A stretch of DNA of 64,000 nt from assembly GCF_014200405.1 (NCBI RefSeq), contig NZ_JACHBQ010000001.1:2480001-2544000 (forward strand), read 5' to 3'. The notes beneath the pieces were generated by a model, which saw nothing but the letters and a program-made list of their open reading frames with translations, was not told the DNA's origin and did not search any database. Positions 35,101-42,953 of the stretch are shown piece by piece (within the stretch, counting starts at the first letter, position 1; every line of letters begins with the position of its first letter). The position numbers were made by a program, and so were the translations under genes. Origin of the DNA: Cryobacterium roopkundense (GTDB lineage Bacteria > Actinomycetota > Actinomycetes > Actinomycetales > Microbacteriaceae).

Positions 35101-35408
35101 GGCAGCAGTCCCGCGGCGTCGAGCTCGAGAATGCGCCGGTTGATGCGCTCGGACAGTTCCCCGGCAGCCTTGCGCGTAAACGTGAGGCCGAGCACCTGAT
35201 CGGCGCGGACGTGGCCGTTCGCGAGCAACCACAGCACCCGGTTGGCCATGGTCTCGGTCTTGCCGCTGCCAGCGCCGGCGACCACCAGCGTGGGGGCGAG
35301 GGGAGCCTCGATCACGGCCTGCTGTTCACGGGTGGGGGCGGGCAGGCCGAGCGTGCCCGCGATCTGGAGTGCGGAGACGGGTGGTCGGGTGGGACGTGCC
35401 TGGTTCAT
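32010..35408 (-). CDS. adnB: ATP-dependent helicase-nuclease subunit AdnB
   Basis: A 1132-residue UvrD-like motor fused to a RecB-type nuclease; with AdnA it resects double-strand DNA ends. The motor is intact: VVAGAGSGKTETMANR, LTFTRKAAGELSER, LLDEYQDTSVLQ, VGDPHQSIYGWRGA, IHGAKGLEWDYCAIPNL and YVATTRSQSELL. The C-terminal PD-(D/E)xK nuclease (about 930-1110) shows GTLFHSW, VDWKTGRAP and QTQLALYRLAYA. The ATG at 35408 overlaps the adnA stop (ATGA), so the subunits are co-translated. The assignment as AdnB rests on gene order and the intact motor. Confidence 0.92.
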   Translation of the reverse strand: MNQARPTRPPVSALQIAGTLGLPAPTREQQAVIEAPLAPTLVVAGAGSGKTETMANRVLWLLANGHVRADQVLGLTFTRKAAGELSERINRRILELDAAGLLPSAEALGADVPGADAPLAEVADAGDLFNTPSVSTYNSFASRLFTDNALLLGREPESVLLTETSAWLLARRVVVEHGDARLVPFGKNVDAVTDAVLSLSRALAENPPDFRRGEPRVPHDLGALAVGFDYLTDLPYGNPRKKIPYSSVVDSLAAVLPLAVLADLAARYSDEKRRLGLIEFSDQVALALQVCQKVDSVVARYRDNYRVVLLDEYQDTSVLQTELLHTLFARHPVMAVGDPHQSIYGWRGASSANLLGFSQDFAGTSNRAAPAMSLSVTWRNPVTVLDAANALVAPLSEALRARPDGIQVETLTIPAGKAQGRVEAVMAETMAEEARAAAEWFAQRMPAGSHRSGAMLFRARRDMEFFAEVLREHGVRAHVLGLGGLLSTPEVADVVSALRVIHDPAAGSELVRLLSGGRYRIGVRDLAALAGVARWLAAHDWAQQAVPQELTDKMRASVGVDEGSSLVDALDFLAAAPEMHGQFAAFTDIGRTRLRAAGRQLAWLRSRAGLPLLDFVRLIEQELLLDIELVANESNGLGLANLYAFHDTVSGFLDSDEQGTLGNFLRWLGRAAQSDDMGPRLEAAEKGTVQLLTIHGAKGLEWDYCAIPNLTEKSLPAQSRDSSGWMRFGELPYVFRGDRTELPQLEWREHETQLSYDQAFTLYKAELAARHDDEERRLIYVATTRSQSELLLTGSFWGLGTTQRAPSRYLLELAAAGLIAPIPETSDVTEKPEDTQSGAEVWPFDPLGVRRQIVEAAADRVREAAETDLARENRWSHIVTLLLRERSLRLAGTDEAPLPTRIPASRFKDYVDDPAGVAARLRRPMPERPYRATRLGTLFHSWVEQRGGASARGDVIDAGNDEIDGLDLAAGDTDDAGTPPVDWTHAEEQALERLKATFERSPWGDRRPEEVEIEIHHPLAGQVFVCKLDAVYRTETGYQVVDWKTGRAPTDAADLELKQTQLALYRLAYARWKGIDPDLVTAVFYFVADDIIVAPDRLYSEADLLRAWSSVTESGRGIGPVASSVGSAGTGD

Positions 35409-38400
35409 GTACTGACCTGCTTGATGACGTGGATGCGGCACGAGCCGTGCGAACGGGGGTCGAGGCAGTGCGAACTGATCTCGGCCAGAAAGGTGGCTCC
35501 GCCCATGCCGGTCGCATCGGCGATCACCCTGCTACGAAAGGCCTCGATTTCGTCGGGACTGAACGCGGGCTGGGTGGGATTGCGGTAGTTCTGCTTGGCG
35601 GTGCCGGAGGATACGATCACGAGCCGCGCGCCGGCGAGGGGTGTGTCGTGCGGGATGCCGGCGATCGCTCCCTCGGCGAAGGCCAGTTGATAGGCCCCGA
35701 GCTGCGGATGTTCGACGACCCCTGCGTCGCTCGTGGGGTCCCCCCTACCGGTCTTCAAGTCAACGATGACCGCCCGGCCGTCACTCAGGCGTTCCACCCG
35801 GTCGATCGTGCCCGAGAGCACGGCGCCGTTCACGTCGAGTTGGAAGGTGCCTTCCGCGCTCAGGAGCTCGCCCCCTGTGTGCTCGAAGTCGAGCAGATAG
35901 GAGGCGAGACGGTCGGTGAGCGCCCGCGCTTCGACCTTCTGCACGCGGGACTGCCACTCGGCGTCGAACTGAAGCTCGTCCCACCGCGCCTCGACGCCCT
36001 GCCAGAGGGCTTGCGGGGTGCGGTCGGTGGCGTCTTCCATCACCTTGTGAATGATGGTGCCCAGGTTCGCCGCGGTGTTTGAGTTGCCGCCGCCGACTTG
36101 GCCGATGAGCCAGTGCAGCGGGCAGGTCTCGAACGCTGCCATTCTCGACGGGGACACGCGCACGGGCTTGTCGCCGGCCTCTGGATCGTTGAGCGGACGC
36201 TCCGTGCTCGGCTCGGAGAGTCCGTACCACTGCGTGACAGCAGCCCCGGGAACGTTTTCGGCGGCGAGCCTCGCCAGCGTGGCCGCGGCATCCGCTGACC
36301 GGATTGCGGACTGTGCACCTGACCGGGTCAGGTCCGCACGAAGCCGACCGGCCAACCCACGCAGGGACAGCGGATAGCGACTCAGGTCCTCGGGGTCGCC
36401 CGACGGAGCGTCGGGCACCGGCAGCAGGCGCAGGAAGGCCGAGGGTTCGTATTCCTCGTTGCGGATGCACGTGACGAGCAACTCGCCGCGGGCGCGGCTC
36501 GCGGCCTGCGCAAACATACGCAATTCGTCGTGCAGCACCTCGAGGCGGGCGTCCCCTCCGGGCAGGCTTCCGCCGGACGCCAGCGCCCCGAGGTCGCCGG
36601 CGCCGAGCAGTGAACCTCGGATACGCAGGTCGGGCCAGACATTCTGCTGAACGCCCGCGAGCACCACAACCTCGAAGTCGCGGTTGATCGTGCCGCTCGG
36701 AGTCGATATCGTGACGGCGTCGCCCAGTGCACGGGGCGCGAGAGTGTCCTCCGGCACGTCAGTGTCGACCAGATGCTCGAGAAACAGCACAGGTGGCGCC
36801 CCTGGGGTGCGCTCCACGTAGCGTTGGGCCGCCGAAAACAACGCGACGACGGCATCCAGATTGTGATGTGCCTCGTCGGCGACAATGCCCGTTCCGGTGG
36901 ACTCTTCCTTCCATTCCCGGGCCAGGCCGCTGCGCTGCCACAGACCCCACAGCAATTCCTCGATGGTGGCGCCGGCCCTGTGCTCAATGGATGCCTGTCG
37001 CAGGCTTTCGGCGCAGCTCGCGGCCCGCCGTGCGGTGCGGTTGTCGATGCCGGCCAGCAGGCCGGGATCGGTGAAGACGGCGGCCAGCAATTCGTCGGAA
37101 CTGCGGTAGCCATGCCCCGACGGACTCGAGTCCGGCCCTGTGGAGTCCCGCTCTGTGGAGTCCGGCTCTCCCGAGTTCGGCTCTGTGGAGTTCGGCTCTC
37201 CCGAGTCCGGCTCTCCCGAGTCCGGCCGGCCGAGTTCCTGCTGCCGAAGCGCCGCCCGAAGGCGACGAAGCGTAATGGGATCGAGCCCGCCAAGGGGCCC
37301 GCGTAGCAGCTCCGTGGCGGTCTCAGCGCCCAGCGCACGACGGCCGAGAGTCACCTCAAGCGCCAGGATGAACGCCCGCACCGCGTAGTCATCGCGCAGG
37401 GCGGTCTGCGCCGTCGCCACCTGGGTGGGCACTTCGAGGGCCGCGAGTCCTCGGGAGAGCGCCGGCACGAGCGAGCCGCTGCGCACGATCACGGCCATCT
37501 GACCCCAGGGCACCTCCCCCATCACGTGGCGTTCCCGGAGTCGCCTGGCGATCACGGCGAGTTGCTCCGCCTGGCTGTCCACAATGACGGTGTGCACGCC
37601 GTCATCGGCCGTCTCACCTCGGCCCGCCGACGTGGGGGCCTCGCCCGTCGAGGCACTAACGGAATGGGCACTCGAGGCCGCGCGGTGGGTTCCCGCCGCC
37701 GCGGTTCCGATGCGGTGCGTGATCTCGCGCACCACCTCGCGGACGGCGCTGCCATGCCGGTAGACGGTACCCAGTATGAGCGGGCGTTCGACCGGGGCGT
37801 TGAGGTAGGAGCCCAGACGGCCGAGCGTGTGCGGGTGGGCACCGTGGAAGGATCCCGTTGTGATGTCGGGATCGCCGAACGCGACTACGGAGACTCCCCT
37901 GGCCACGAATTGGGCGAGCAGACCGAGTGTTGCCTGGGTGGTTTCCTGTGCGTCGTCCAGCACGATGAGGCGGATGCCGGCGAGCGTTCCGAGCAACTCC
38001 GCACCTGCCACACCGGCCGGTGCACGTGCAACGACCGCCGCCGCGTACCGAGCAAGCTCCGTCGAATCGTACTGCCCGGGCCGTGTCTGGTCTTTGATGT
38101 CTTCGTAACCGCGAATGAACTCGGCCGCGGCCACCCACTCCGGGCGTTCCGCCGTTCGACCGAGCCGCGCCAGCTCCCCCGGGGTTACCCCGTATTCCAC
38201 GGCACGCATCATGAGGTCCCGCAACTCCGTGCGGAATCCGCGCAGTCGCCGTACGTCCCCGCCGAGAACCTCCGGCCACACCGGCACCTGAGGATCGATG
38301 GCCTGAGCCTGGTCGGTCTCATGCCCCGCCAGGAGTTCCGCGATGATCTGGTCCTGCTCACCGCCCGTGAGCAGCGTGGGCGCCGGCCGACCGGCGGCGG

Positions 38401-38758
38401 CCTCGGCGCCGCGAACGATCTGAAAAGCCACCGAATTGGCGCTGCGGGCGAGAGGGCCGTTCGTCGGTATGCCCAGCCGGAGACCCAGCCTGTCTCGCAG
38501 GGTCGTGGCCCCCGTCCGCGTGGGCACAAGCACGAGCACCTGCCCCGGCGCGTATCCGCGCAGCAGGATTCGGTCCGCGACGAGTTCGATGAGGGTGCTG
38601 GTCTTACCCGTGCCGGGAGCACCGATCACAGCGCACGACGCGCCGTCAGGCAGATCCACGGCGGCGCGCTGGGTTTCGTCGAGCACGACGGTTGCCGGTC
38701 CGAGGTTCGAGGGGCTCGTTCGGGCATCGATGACGTCGGCCAGAGGGGAGGTGTTCAC
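35405..38758 (-). CDS. adnA: Helicase-nuclease subunit AdnA
   Basis: A 1117-residue partner of AdnB. It has a Walker A loop (IGAPGTGKTSTL), but the Walker B/DEAD position reads LDDAQETT instead of DEYQD, as expected for the weaker AdnA motor. The C-terminal RecB-like nuclease is complete (GTIIHKVMED, VIVDLKTGRGD, HPQLGAYQLAFA). Cysteines in FETCPLHWL and near the C-terminus (HCLDPRSHGSC) could hold an iron-sulfur cluster, though the four-Cys pattern is not certain. Residues about 509-543 are a PDSGE-type repeat. GTG at 38758 is preferred since longer readings run into the divergent DUF3107 start; its ribosome site is weak. Confidence 0.9.
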   Translation of the reverse strand: MNTSPLADVIDARTSPSNLGPATVVLDETQRAAVDLPDGASCAVIGAPGTGKTSTLIELVADRILLRGYAPGQVLVLVPTRTGATTLRDRLGLRLGIPTNGPLARSANSVAFQIVRGAEAAAGRPAPTLLTGGEQDQIIAELLAGHETDQAQAIDPQVPVWPEVLGGDVRRLRGFRTELRDLMMRAVEYGVTPGELARLGRTAERPEWVAAAEFIRGYEDIKDQTRPGQYDSTELARYAAAVVARAPAGVAGAELLGTLAGIRLIVLDDAQETTQATLGLLAQFVARGVSVVAFGDPDITTGSFHGAHPHTLGRLGSYLNAPVERPLILGTVYRHGSAVREVVREITHRIGTAAAGTHRAASSAHSVSASTGEAPTSAGRGETADDGVHTVIVDSQAEQLAVIARRLRERHVMGEVPWGQMAVIVRSGSLVPALSRGLAALEVPTQVATAQTALRDDYAVRAFILALEVTLGRRALGAETATELLRGPLGGLDPITLRRLRAALRQQELGRPDSGEPDSGEPNSTEPNSGEPDSTERDSTGPDSSPSGHGYRSSDELLAAVFTDPGLLAGIDNRTARRAASCAESLRQASIEHRAGATIEELLWGLWQRSGLAREWKEESTGTGIVADEAHHNLDAVVALFSAAQRYVERTPGAPPVLFLEHLVDTDVPEDTLAPRALGDAVTISTPSGTINRDFEVVVLAGVQQNVWPDLRIRGSLLGAGDLGALASGGSLPGGDARLEVLHDELRMFAQAASRARGELLVTCIRNEEYEPSAFLRLLPVPDAPSGDPEDLSRYPLSLRGLAGRLRADLTRSGAQSAIRSADAAATLARLAAENVPGAAVTQWYGLSEPSTERPLNDPEAGDKPVRVSPSRMAAFETCPLHWLIGQVGGGNSNTAANLGTIIHKVMEDATDRTPQALWQGVEARWDELQFDAEWQSRVQKVEARALTDRLASYLLDFEHTGGELLSAEGTFQLDVNGAVLSGTIDRVERLSDGRAVIVDLKTGRGDPTSDAGVVEHPQLGAYQLAFAEGAIAGIPHDTPLAGARLVIVSSGTAKQNYRNPTQPAFSPDEIEAFRSRVIADATGMGGATFLAEISSHCLDPRSHGSCRIHVIKQVST
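37128..37232. repeat. 15-bp tandem repeat (7 units) inside adnA
   Basis: Seven consecutive 15-bp units of the form GAGTYCGGCTCTSYS lie in frame and encode a PDSGE/PNSTE-type pentapeptide run. The units differ at a few bases, so it is an ageing minisatellite. It lies in a linker of the motor region, so copy changes would keep the frame. Confidence 0.9.
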
Positions 38759-38854
38759 AATTCCACGGTATCGGGTTGCGCCGACAGTGAACGGTGTCGG
38801 GCGGGCGTGCCGTTCTGTCGTAACCTGACGGTTAAGCAACGAAAGGCTCATCTG

Positions 38855-39079
38855 GTGGATATCCGCATTGGCATCTTCAACTCTCCCCGTGAGATTGGTT
38901 TCGAGACCTCACAGCCCGCAAACGAGATCGAGGAAACTGTCGCGGCCGCACTCGCCGCTCAGACCGGGTTTCTGAAGCTCAGCGACGACAAGGGCAAGGT
39001 GTACATCATTCCGACAGTGGGCCTCGCCTACGTCGAGCTCGGTTCCGAGCAGTCGCGCCACGTCGGCTTCGTCGCCTAA
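38855..39079 (+). CDS. DUF3107 protein
   Basis: A 74-residue protein (VDIRIGIFNSPREIGFETSQ at the N-terminus, then a helix and KGKVYIIPTVGLAYVELG) of the small actinobacterial family DUF3107 (Rv3208A/TB9.4-like). It is full length for the family, and no function is known. GTG at 38855 starts it; the divergent adnA begins 96 bp away. Confidence 0.9.
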   Translation: MDIRIGIFNSPREIGFETSQPANEIEETVAAALAAQTGFLKLSDDKGKVYIIPTVGLAYVELGSEQSRHVGFVA

Positions 39080-39085
39080 GCGCTC

Positions 39086-39394
39086 ATGGAATTGCTGTTC
39101 GTGGCTCTCGGCGGCGCACTGCTGGGACTCGCGGCCCGCTACCTCCTGCCCGGGCGGTCGACCATGGGTGTTGTGTTGATTCCCGCGCTCGCCATGCTGG
39201 TCGCATCGGCGGTCTGGGTGGCGCTCACCTGGCTCGGCTGGAAATGGGACGCTGGAGCGATCTGGTGGGTGTCCCTCGGGGCCGCCGCTGCGGCATCCGT
39301 CGTGGCGCAGCTCGTACTCGCGCGGCGTCGCACGCGTGCCGACAGCACGCTGCTGCACGCCCTTATGAAGACGGGCGCGCCCGGCAACGCCTGA
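39086..39394 (+). CDS. Small membrane protein of unknown function
   Basis: A 102-residue protein with three predicted membrane helices (about 2-20, 27-50 and 57-78) and a short basic tail ending in LLHALMKTGAPGNA. It starts 6 bp after DUF3107 and is probably co-transcribed. I recognise no family. Confidence 0.75.
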   Translation: MELLFVALGGALLGLAARYLLPGRSTMGVVLIPALAMLVASAVWVALTWLGWKWDAGAIWWVSLGAAAAASVVAQLVLARRRTRADSTLLHALMKTGAPGNA

Positions 39395-39509
39395 GCAGAA
39401 TGGAACACGTGGCGAAATCGAACCGTGGGCGTACGCGAAAGCGGGCGCCCATTTTCGTGAGAACGCTGTCCGGGGGTCCACTGTGTGTGAGCCGGCGCCG
39501 ACGGACCAC

Positions 39510-40238
39510 TCAGGCCGTGAGGCCGAGGCCGTCCATGCGCCGGGTGTGCGCCGCGATGAGCTCCGTGAAGACAGGTTCGATGCGAGAATCGGCCGAGGCC
39601 GGCACATCGCAGTCGGGCATGGCGGATCGAGCGATGAGAAGCGTGTCCCCGACGAGGCGCCGTCCCCACATGGCGAGCCGTGACCCGAGGGCTGGATCCG
39701 CTGTGATGGCCGCCTGAAGTTCGTGCACGAGGACGTCCGTGCCCGAGTCCTCGCCGAGCATCTGCGCGACGCGCGGCCCCACGTCACGCGGCAGCCCGTC
39801 GGAGAGCCGAATGAAGAAGTCTTCGAGCAGGCCGCCGCCCAGGTAGCAGCTCAGTAAAAGCTCATGCCAATCCGAACCCTGGGTCTGCTGCCGGAATCGA
39901 TCGAGCGACGGCACGAACGGGGCCATGACAGCGTCGGGTTCGTGACCTCGGCGTCGAATCTCGGTGATGAGGCCGTGGTGCTTGGAGAGCGCTCGGCCGG
40001 CGGCGGCGCTCAGCCCCTCCTTGGACGCGAGGTTCGGAGCCGTGGCGACGGCGCGGGCGAGGCTTTCGAAGACGCCCAACTCGCAGTAGGCGGCCTGACC
40101 GAGGTAGTGCATGAGGTCGGGTGCGAGGGCCCCGATGTCGACCTTGACGCTCGACTGTGACACACCCCGGGCATTGAGCCGGGGTGCCTCCACGCGCTGC
40201 GGGCGCCGACCGATCCACGTGACCACGAACCCCAGCAT
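39510..40238 (-). CDS. Ferritin-like fold protein (MiaE-like, Rv3210c-like)
   Basis: A 242-residue helical protein of the ferritin-like superfamily that sits beside the DEAD helicase in many actinobacteria. Glu/His-containing helices (YCELGVFESLA, SKHHGLITEIRRRGHEPD, YLGGGLLEDFFIRLSDGL, EDSGTDVLVHELQ) suggest a di-metal or degenerate di-metal site. Similarity to the tRNA hydroxylase MiaE is only at fold level, so substrate and activity are unknown. The ATG at 40238 was chosen; longer readings overlap the divergent helicase. Confidence 0.75.
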   Translation of the reverse strand: MLGFVVTWIGRRPQRVEAPRLNARGVSQSSVKVDIGALAPDLMHYLGQAAYCELGVFESLARAVATAPNLASKEGLSAAAGRALSKHHGLITEIRRRGHEPDAVMAPFVPSLDRFRQQTQGSDWHELLLSCYLGGGLLEDFFIRLSDGLPRDVGPRVAQMLGEDSGTDVLVHELQAAITADPALGSRLAMWGRRLVGDTLLIARSAMPDCDVPASADSRIEPVFTELIAAHTRRMDGLGLTA

Positions 40239-40314
40239 ACGACCGCGCGCCTCTGGCCGCGGAACACACCGCACAGTAAGGTGGAAATACGTCACCGGCA
40301 AGGATCGGTGACCG

Positions 40315-41916
40315 GTGCCCGAGACAGAAGACGAGCGCACCCCCGTTCTAGTTAATGACAGGCATATATTCGTGACGTTCTCCGAACTCAATATTGATCA
40401 GGACATGGTCGACTCCCTTGCAGCCAAGGGCATCCTCGAACCGTTCCCCATCCAACTGCAGACCATCCCGCTCGCCCTCTCCGGTCAGGACATCATCGGT
40501 CAGGCCAAGACCGGCACCGGCAAGACCTTCGGTTTCGGTCTCCCGCTGATTCAGCGTCTGGGCCTGCACCCCGAGCCCGGCGTTCAGGCGCTCGTGGTCG
40601 TCCCGACCCGCGAGCTCTGCGTGCAGGTCTCAGAGGACCTCGAACTCGCCGCTCGAAACCGCGCCACGAAGATCGTGTCGATTTACGGCGGCAAGGCCTA
40701 TGAGGGGCAGATCGAGCAGCTCAAGGCCGGCGCCCAGATCGTGGTCGGCACGCCCGGGCGTCTGCTCGACCTCGCGAGCCAGCGCCTGCTGAGCTTCGCA
40801 AACGTGCGCGAGATGGTGCTTGACGAAGCAGACAAAATGCTCGACCTCGGATTCCTGTCCGACATCGAGAAGCTTTTCGCGCAGACTCCGGCGGACCGCC
40901 ACACGATGCTGTTCTCGGCGACGATGCCGGGCCCGATCGTGGCCCTGGCCCGCCGTTTCATGAACCGCCCCATTCACATTCGGGCCACCGATCCCGATGA
41001 GGGTCTCATGCAGGCCAACATCGAGCACCTCGTCTACCGTGCACACAGCATGGACAAGGACGAGGTCATCGGCCGCATCCTCATGGCAGAGGGACGCGGC
41101 AAGACCATCATCTTCACGCGCACCAAGCGCGCGGCGGCCAAGCTCGTCGAAGAGCTCGGTGACCGCGGATTCAATGCCACGGCCGTGCACGGCGACCTGA
41201 ACCAGGAACAGCGCGAACGCGCGATGGCGTCGTTCAAGTCGGGCAAGAAGGACATCCTGATCGCAACGGATGTCGCCGCCCGCGGCATCGACGTGGAAGA
41301 CGTCACCCATGTGATCAACCACACGATCCCCGAAGATGACAAGGCGTACCTTCACCGCGTCGGGCGCACAGGGCGCGCGGGCAAAACCGGCATCGCTGTG
41401 ACGTTCGTGGACTGGGACGACATGCACAAGTGGTCGCTCATCAACAAGGCCCTCGACTTCGGCCAGCCCGAGCCGATGGAAACGTATTCCTCCTCACCGC
41501 ACCTCTACACCGACCTGAAGATTCCGGAAGGGTCCAAGGGACGCCTGCGCGCGACGCCGGTGAAAGACGTCGCCACCGGTACCGGCTCTCCGCGTTCAGG
41601 CTCCGCGCGTTCGGAGTCCGGTCGCTCCGGCTCGGGTCGCACCGGATCGCGCTCCGGCTCCAGCCGCCCCGAATCAGGTCGAACGAAGACTCCCCACACT
41701 GACGTCGCACCGGCCGCTGACGGCGATCGTCCGCCCCGCAGCCGTTCTCGCACGCGCGTCGGCACCACCACCAACCCGGACGCCCCGGCGGCGACGCCGG
41801 CCGCGGGCACGCACGACGGAGGCGGCGCCGAGCACCACGACGGCAACAACGCCCCGCTGCGCCGCAGCCGCACGCGCCGCCGCTCGCCCCAGTCGGGCGG
41901 ACCCGGCCAGGTCTGA
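40315..41916 (+). CDS. DEAD-box ATP-dependent RNA helicase (RhlE-like)
   Basis: A 533-residue RNA helicase with Q motif (PFPIQLQTIPLALSGQD), Walker A AKTGTGKT, PTRELCVQV, VGTPGRLLDL, DEAD box VLDEADKMLDLG, SAT (LFSATMP), ARGIDVEDVTHV and HRVGRTGRAG. From about residue 415 a low-complexity Ser/Gly/Arg/Pro tail follows (repeats such as SGSARSESGRSGSGRTGS), typical of RNA-binding tails that drive ribosome or RNP association and cold-responsive function. GTG at 40315 follows AAGGA; an internal GTG at 40372 would start at TFSELNIDQ. Confidence 0.92.
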   Translation: MPETEDERTPVLVNDRHIFVTFSELNIDQDMVDSLAAKGILEPFPIQLQTIPLALSGQDIIGQAKTGTGKTFGFGLPLIQRLGLHPEPGVQALVVVPTRELCVQVSEDLELAARNRATKIVSIYGGKAYEGQIEQLKAGAQIVVGTPGRLLDLASQRLLSFANVREMVLDEADKMLDLGFLSDIEKLFAQTPADRHTMLFSATMPGPIVALARRFMNRPIHIRATDPDEGLMQANIEHLVYRAHSMDKDEVIGRILMAEGRGKTIIFTRTKRAAAKLVEELGDRGFNATAVHGDLNQEQRERAMASFKSGKKDILIATDVAARGIDVEDVTHVINHTIPEDDKAYLHRVGRTGRAGKTGIAVTFVDWDDMHKWSLINKALDFGQPEPMETYSSSPHLYTDLKIPEGSKGRLRATPVKDVATGTGSPRSGSARSESGRSGSGRTGSRSGSSRPESGRTKTPHTDVAPAADGDRPPRSRSRTRVGTTTNPDAPAATPAAGTHDGGGAEHHDGNNAPLRRSRTRRRSPQSGGPGQV

Positions 41917-41922
41917 CCGCTA

Positions 41923-41962
41923 GCTGACGCGCACCGCTGCTGAGGCAGTCGTGCGCGTCAGC
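41923..41962. terminator. Convergent terminator between the RNA helicase and PHP genes
   Basis: A perfect 12-bp stem (GCTGACGCGCAC and GTGCGCGTCAGC, 16-base loop) 7 bp after the helicase stop, serving both convergent genes. Confidence 0.8.
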
Positions 41963-42004
41963 GGTGCACGGCTCTCCGCGGGGGCCCGCCCCTGGCTCGT
42001 AGCA

Positions 42005-42874
42005 TCAGCCGTAAATCGGTGCGGAACCTCTGCCCTGCTCGACGATGCGGTCAAGAACCTCGGGCGTGGTGGTGTTCTCCCCCAGACGGTTAGGCTTTCC
42101 CGTGCCGTGGTAATCACTCGAGCCCGTGACGAAGAGCCCGTATTTTTCCGCGAGCTCGGCCAACCGGGCCGTCGCAGCCGGCTGGTTTTCCCGATGCCCC
42201 AACTCAAGTCCGAAGAGCCCGGCCTCTGCCAACCTGGCCAGCCGCTTCTCCGGAACCACATCCGCGACGCCGCGCGTGGCGGGATGGGCAATCACGGGCA
42301 CTCCCCCGGCCGCGCGCACCAACTCGATGGCGCGCAGCGGGTCGGGGGCGTAATGCGGCTGATAGTAGCCGGACTTCCAGTGCAGGATGCCGGCAAAGGC
42401 GTCGCTGCGCGTCACGGCGTGTCCGCGGGCCACGAGCGCGTCGGCGATATGCGGTCGCCCCACCGTGGCATCCGGAGTGGTTTGGGCGAGCACATCGTCC
42501 CAGGTGAGCGCGTAGTCAAAGCCGATGCGCTGCACCATCTGCTCGGCCCTGGTCAGGCGTGCCGACCGAATACGGGCCGTTTCCGCGACGATTCCGGCAT
42601 CCGTTGGATCAAAGAGATAAGCCAGGAGGTGAACGCTGGCGTAGTCCACCCGGGTGCTGAACTCCATGCCGGGAATGAGCGTCAGCGCCTCGAGGCGAGC
42701 GACCCGGGCCGCTTCCTCCCACCCAGCGGTCGAGTCGTGGTCGGTGAGCGCGACGGTGCCGAGCCCGGCGGCCTTCGCCGCTCGCATGAGCTGGGCGGGC
42801 GTTTCGGTGCCGTCTGAGACGCTCGAGTGCGTGTGCAAATCGATGGGACCACGACGCTGACGGACGACTGACAT
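42005..42874 (-). CDS. PHP-domain phosphoesterase (nucleoside bisphosphate phosphatase/RNase AM-like)
   Basis: A 289-residue PHP-family metal-dependent phosphoesterase. The metal-site motifs are DLHTHSSVSDG, ALTDHDSTAGW, PGMEFST, an insertion domain with VGRPHIADALV, AHPATRG and SSDYHG. This layout matches YciV-type enzymes that remove the 3' phosphate of pAp-like nucleotides or trim RNA 5' ends; the exact substrate is inferred from the family. The start ATG at 42874 faces the EEP-family gene across 79 bp. Confidence 0.88.
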   Translation of the reverse strand: MSVVRQRRGPIDLHTHSSVSDGTETPAQLMRAAKAAGLGTVALTDHDSTAGWEEAARVARLEALTLIPGMEFSTRVDYASVHLLAYLFDPTDAGIVAETARIRSARLTRAEQMVQRIGFDYALTWDDVLAQTTPDATVGRPHIADALVARGHAVTRSDAFAGILHWKSGYYQPHYAPDPLRAIELVRAAGGVPVIAHPATRGVADVVPEKRLARLAEAGLFGLELGHRENQPAATARLAELAEKYGLFVTGSSDYHGTGKPNRLGENTTTPEVLDRIVEQGRGSAPIYG

Positions 42875-42953
42875 AGCCCCATGCTAGTTGGCGGCTCCAC
42901 ACGGGCGAGGCGACGGGCACTCTTTCAGTCTGCTGACCTAGGCTTATCAACCT

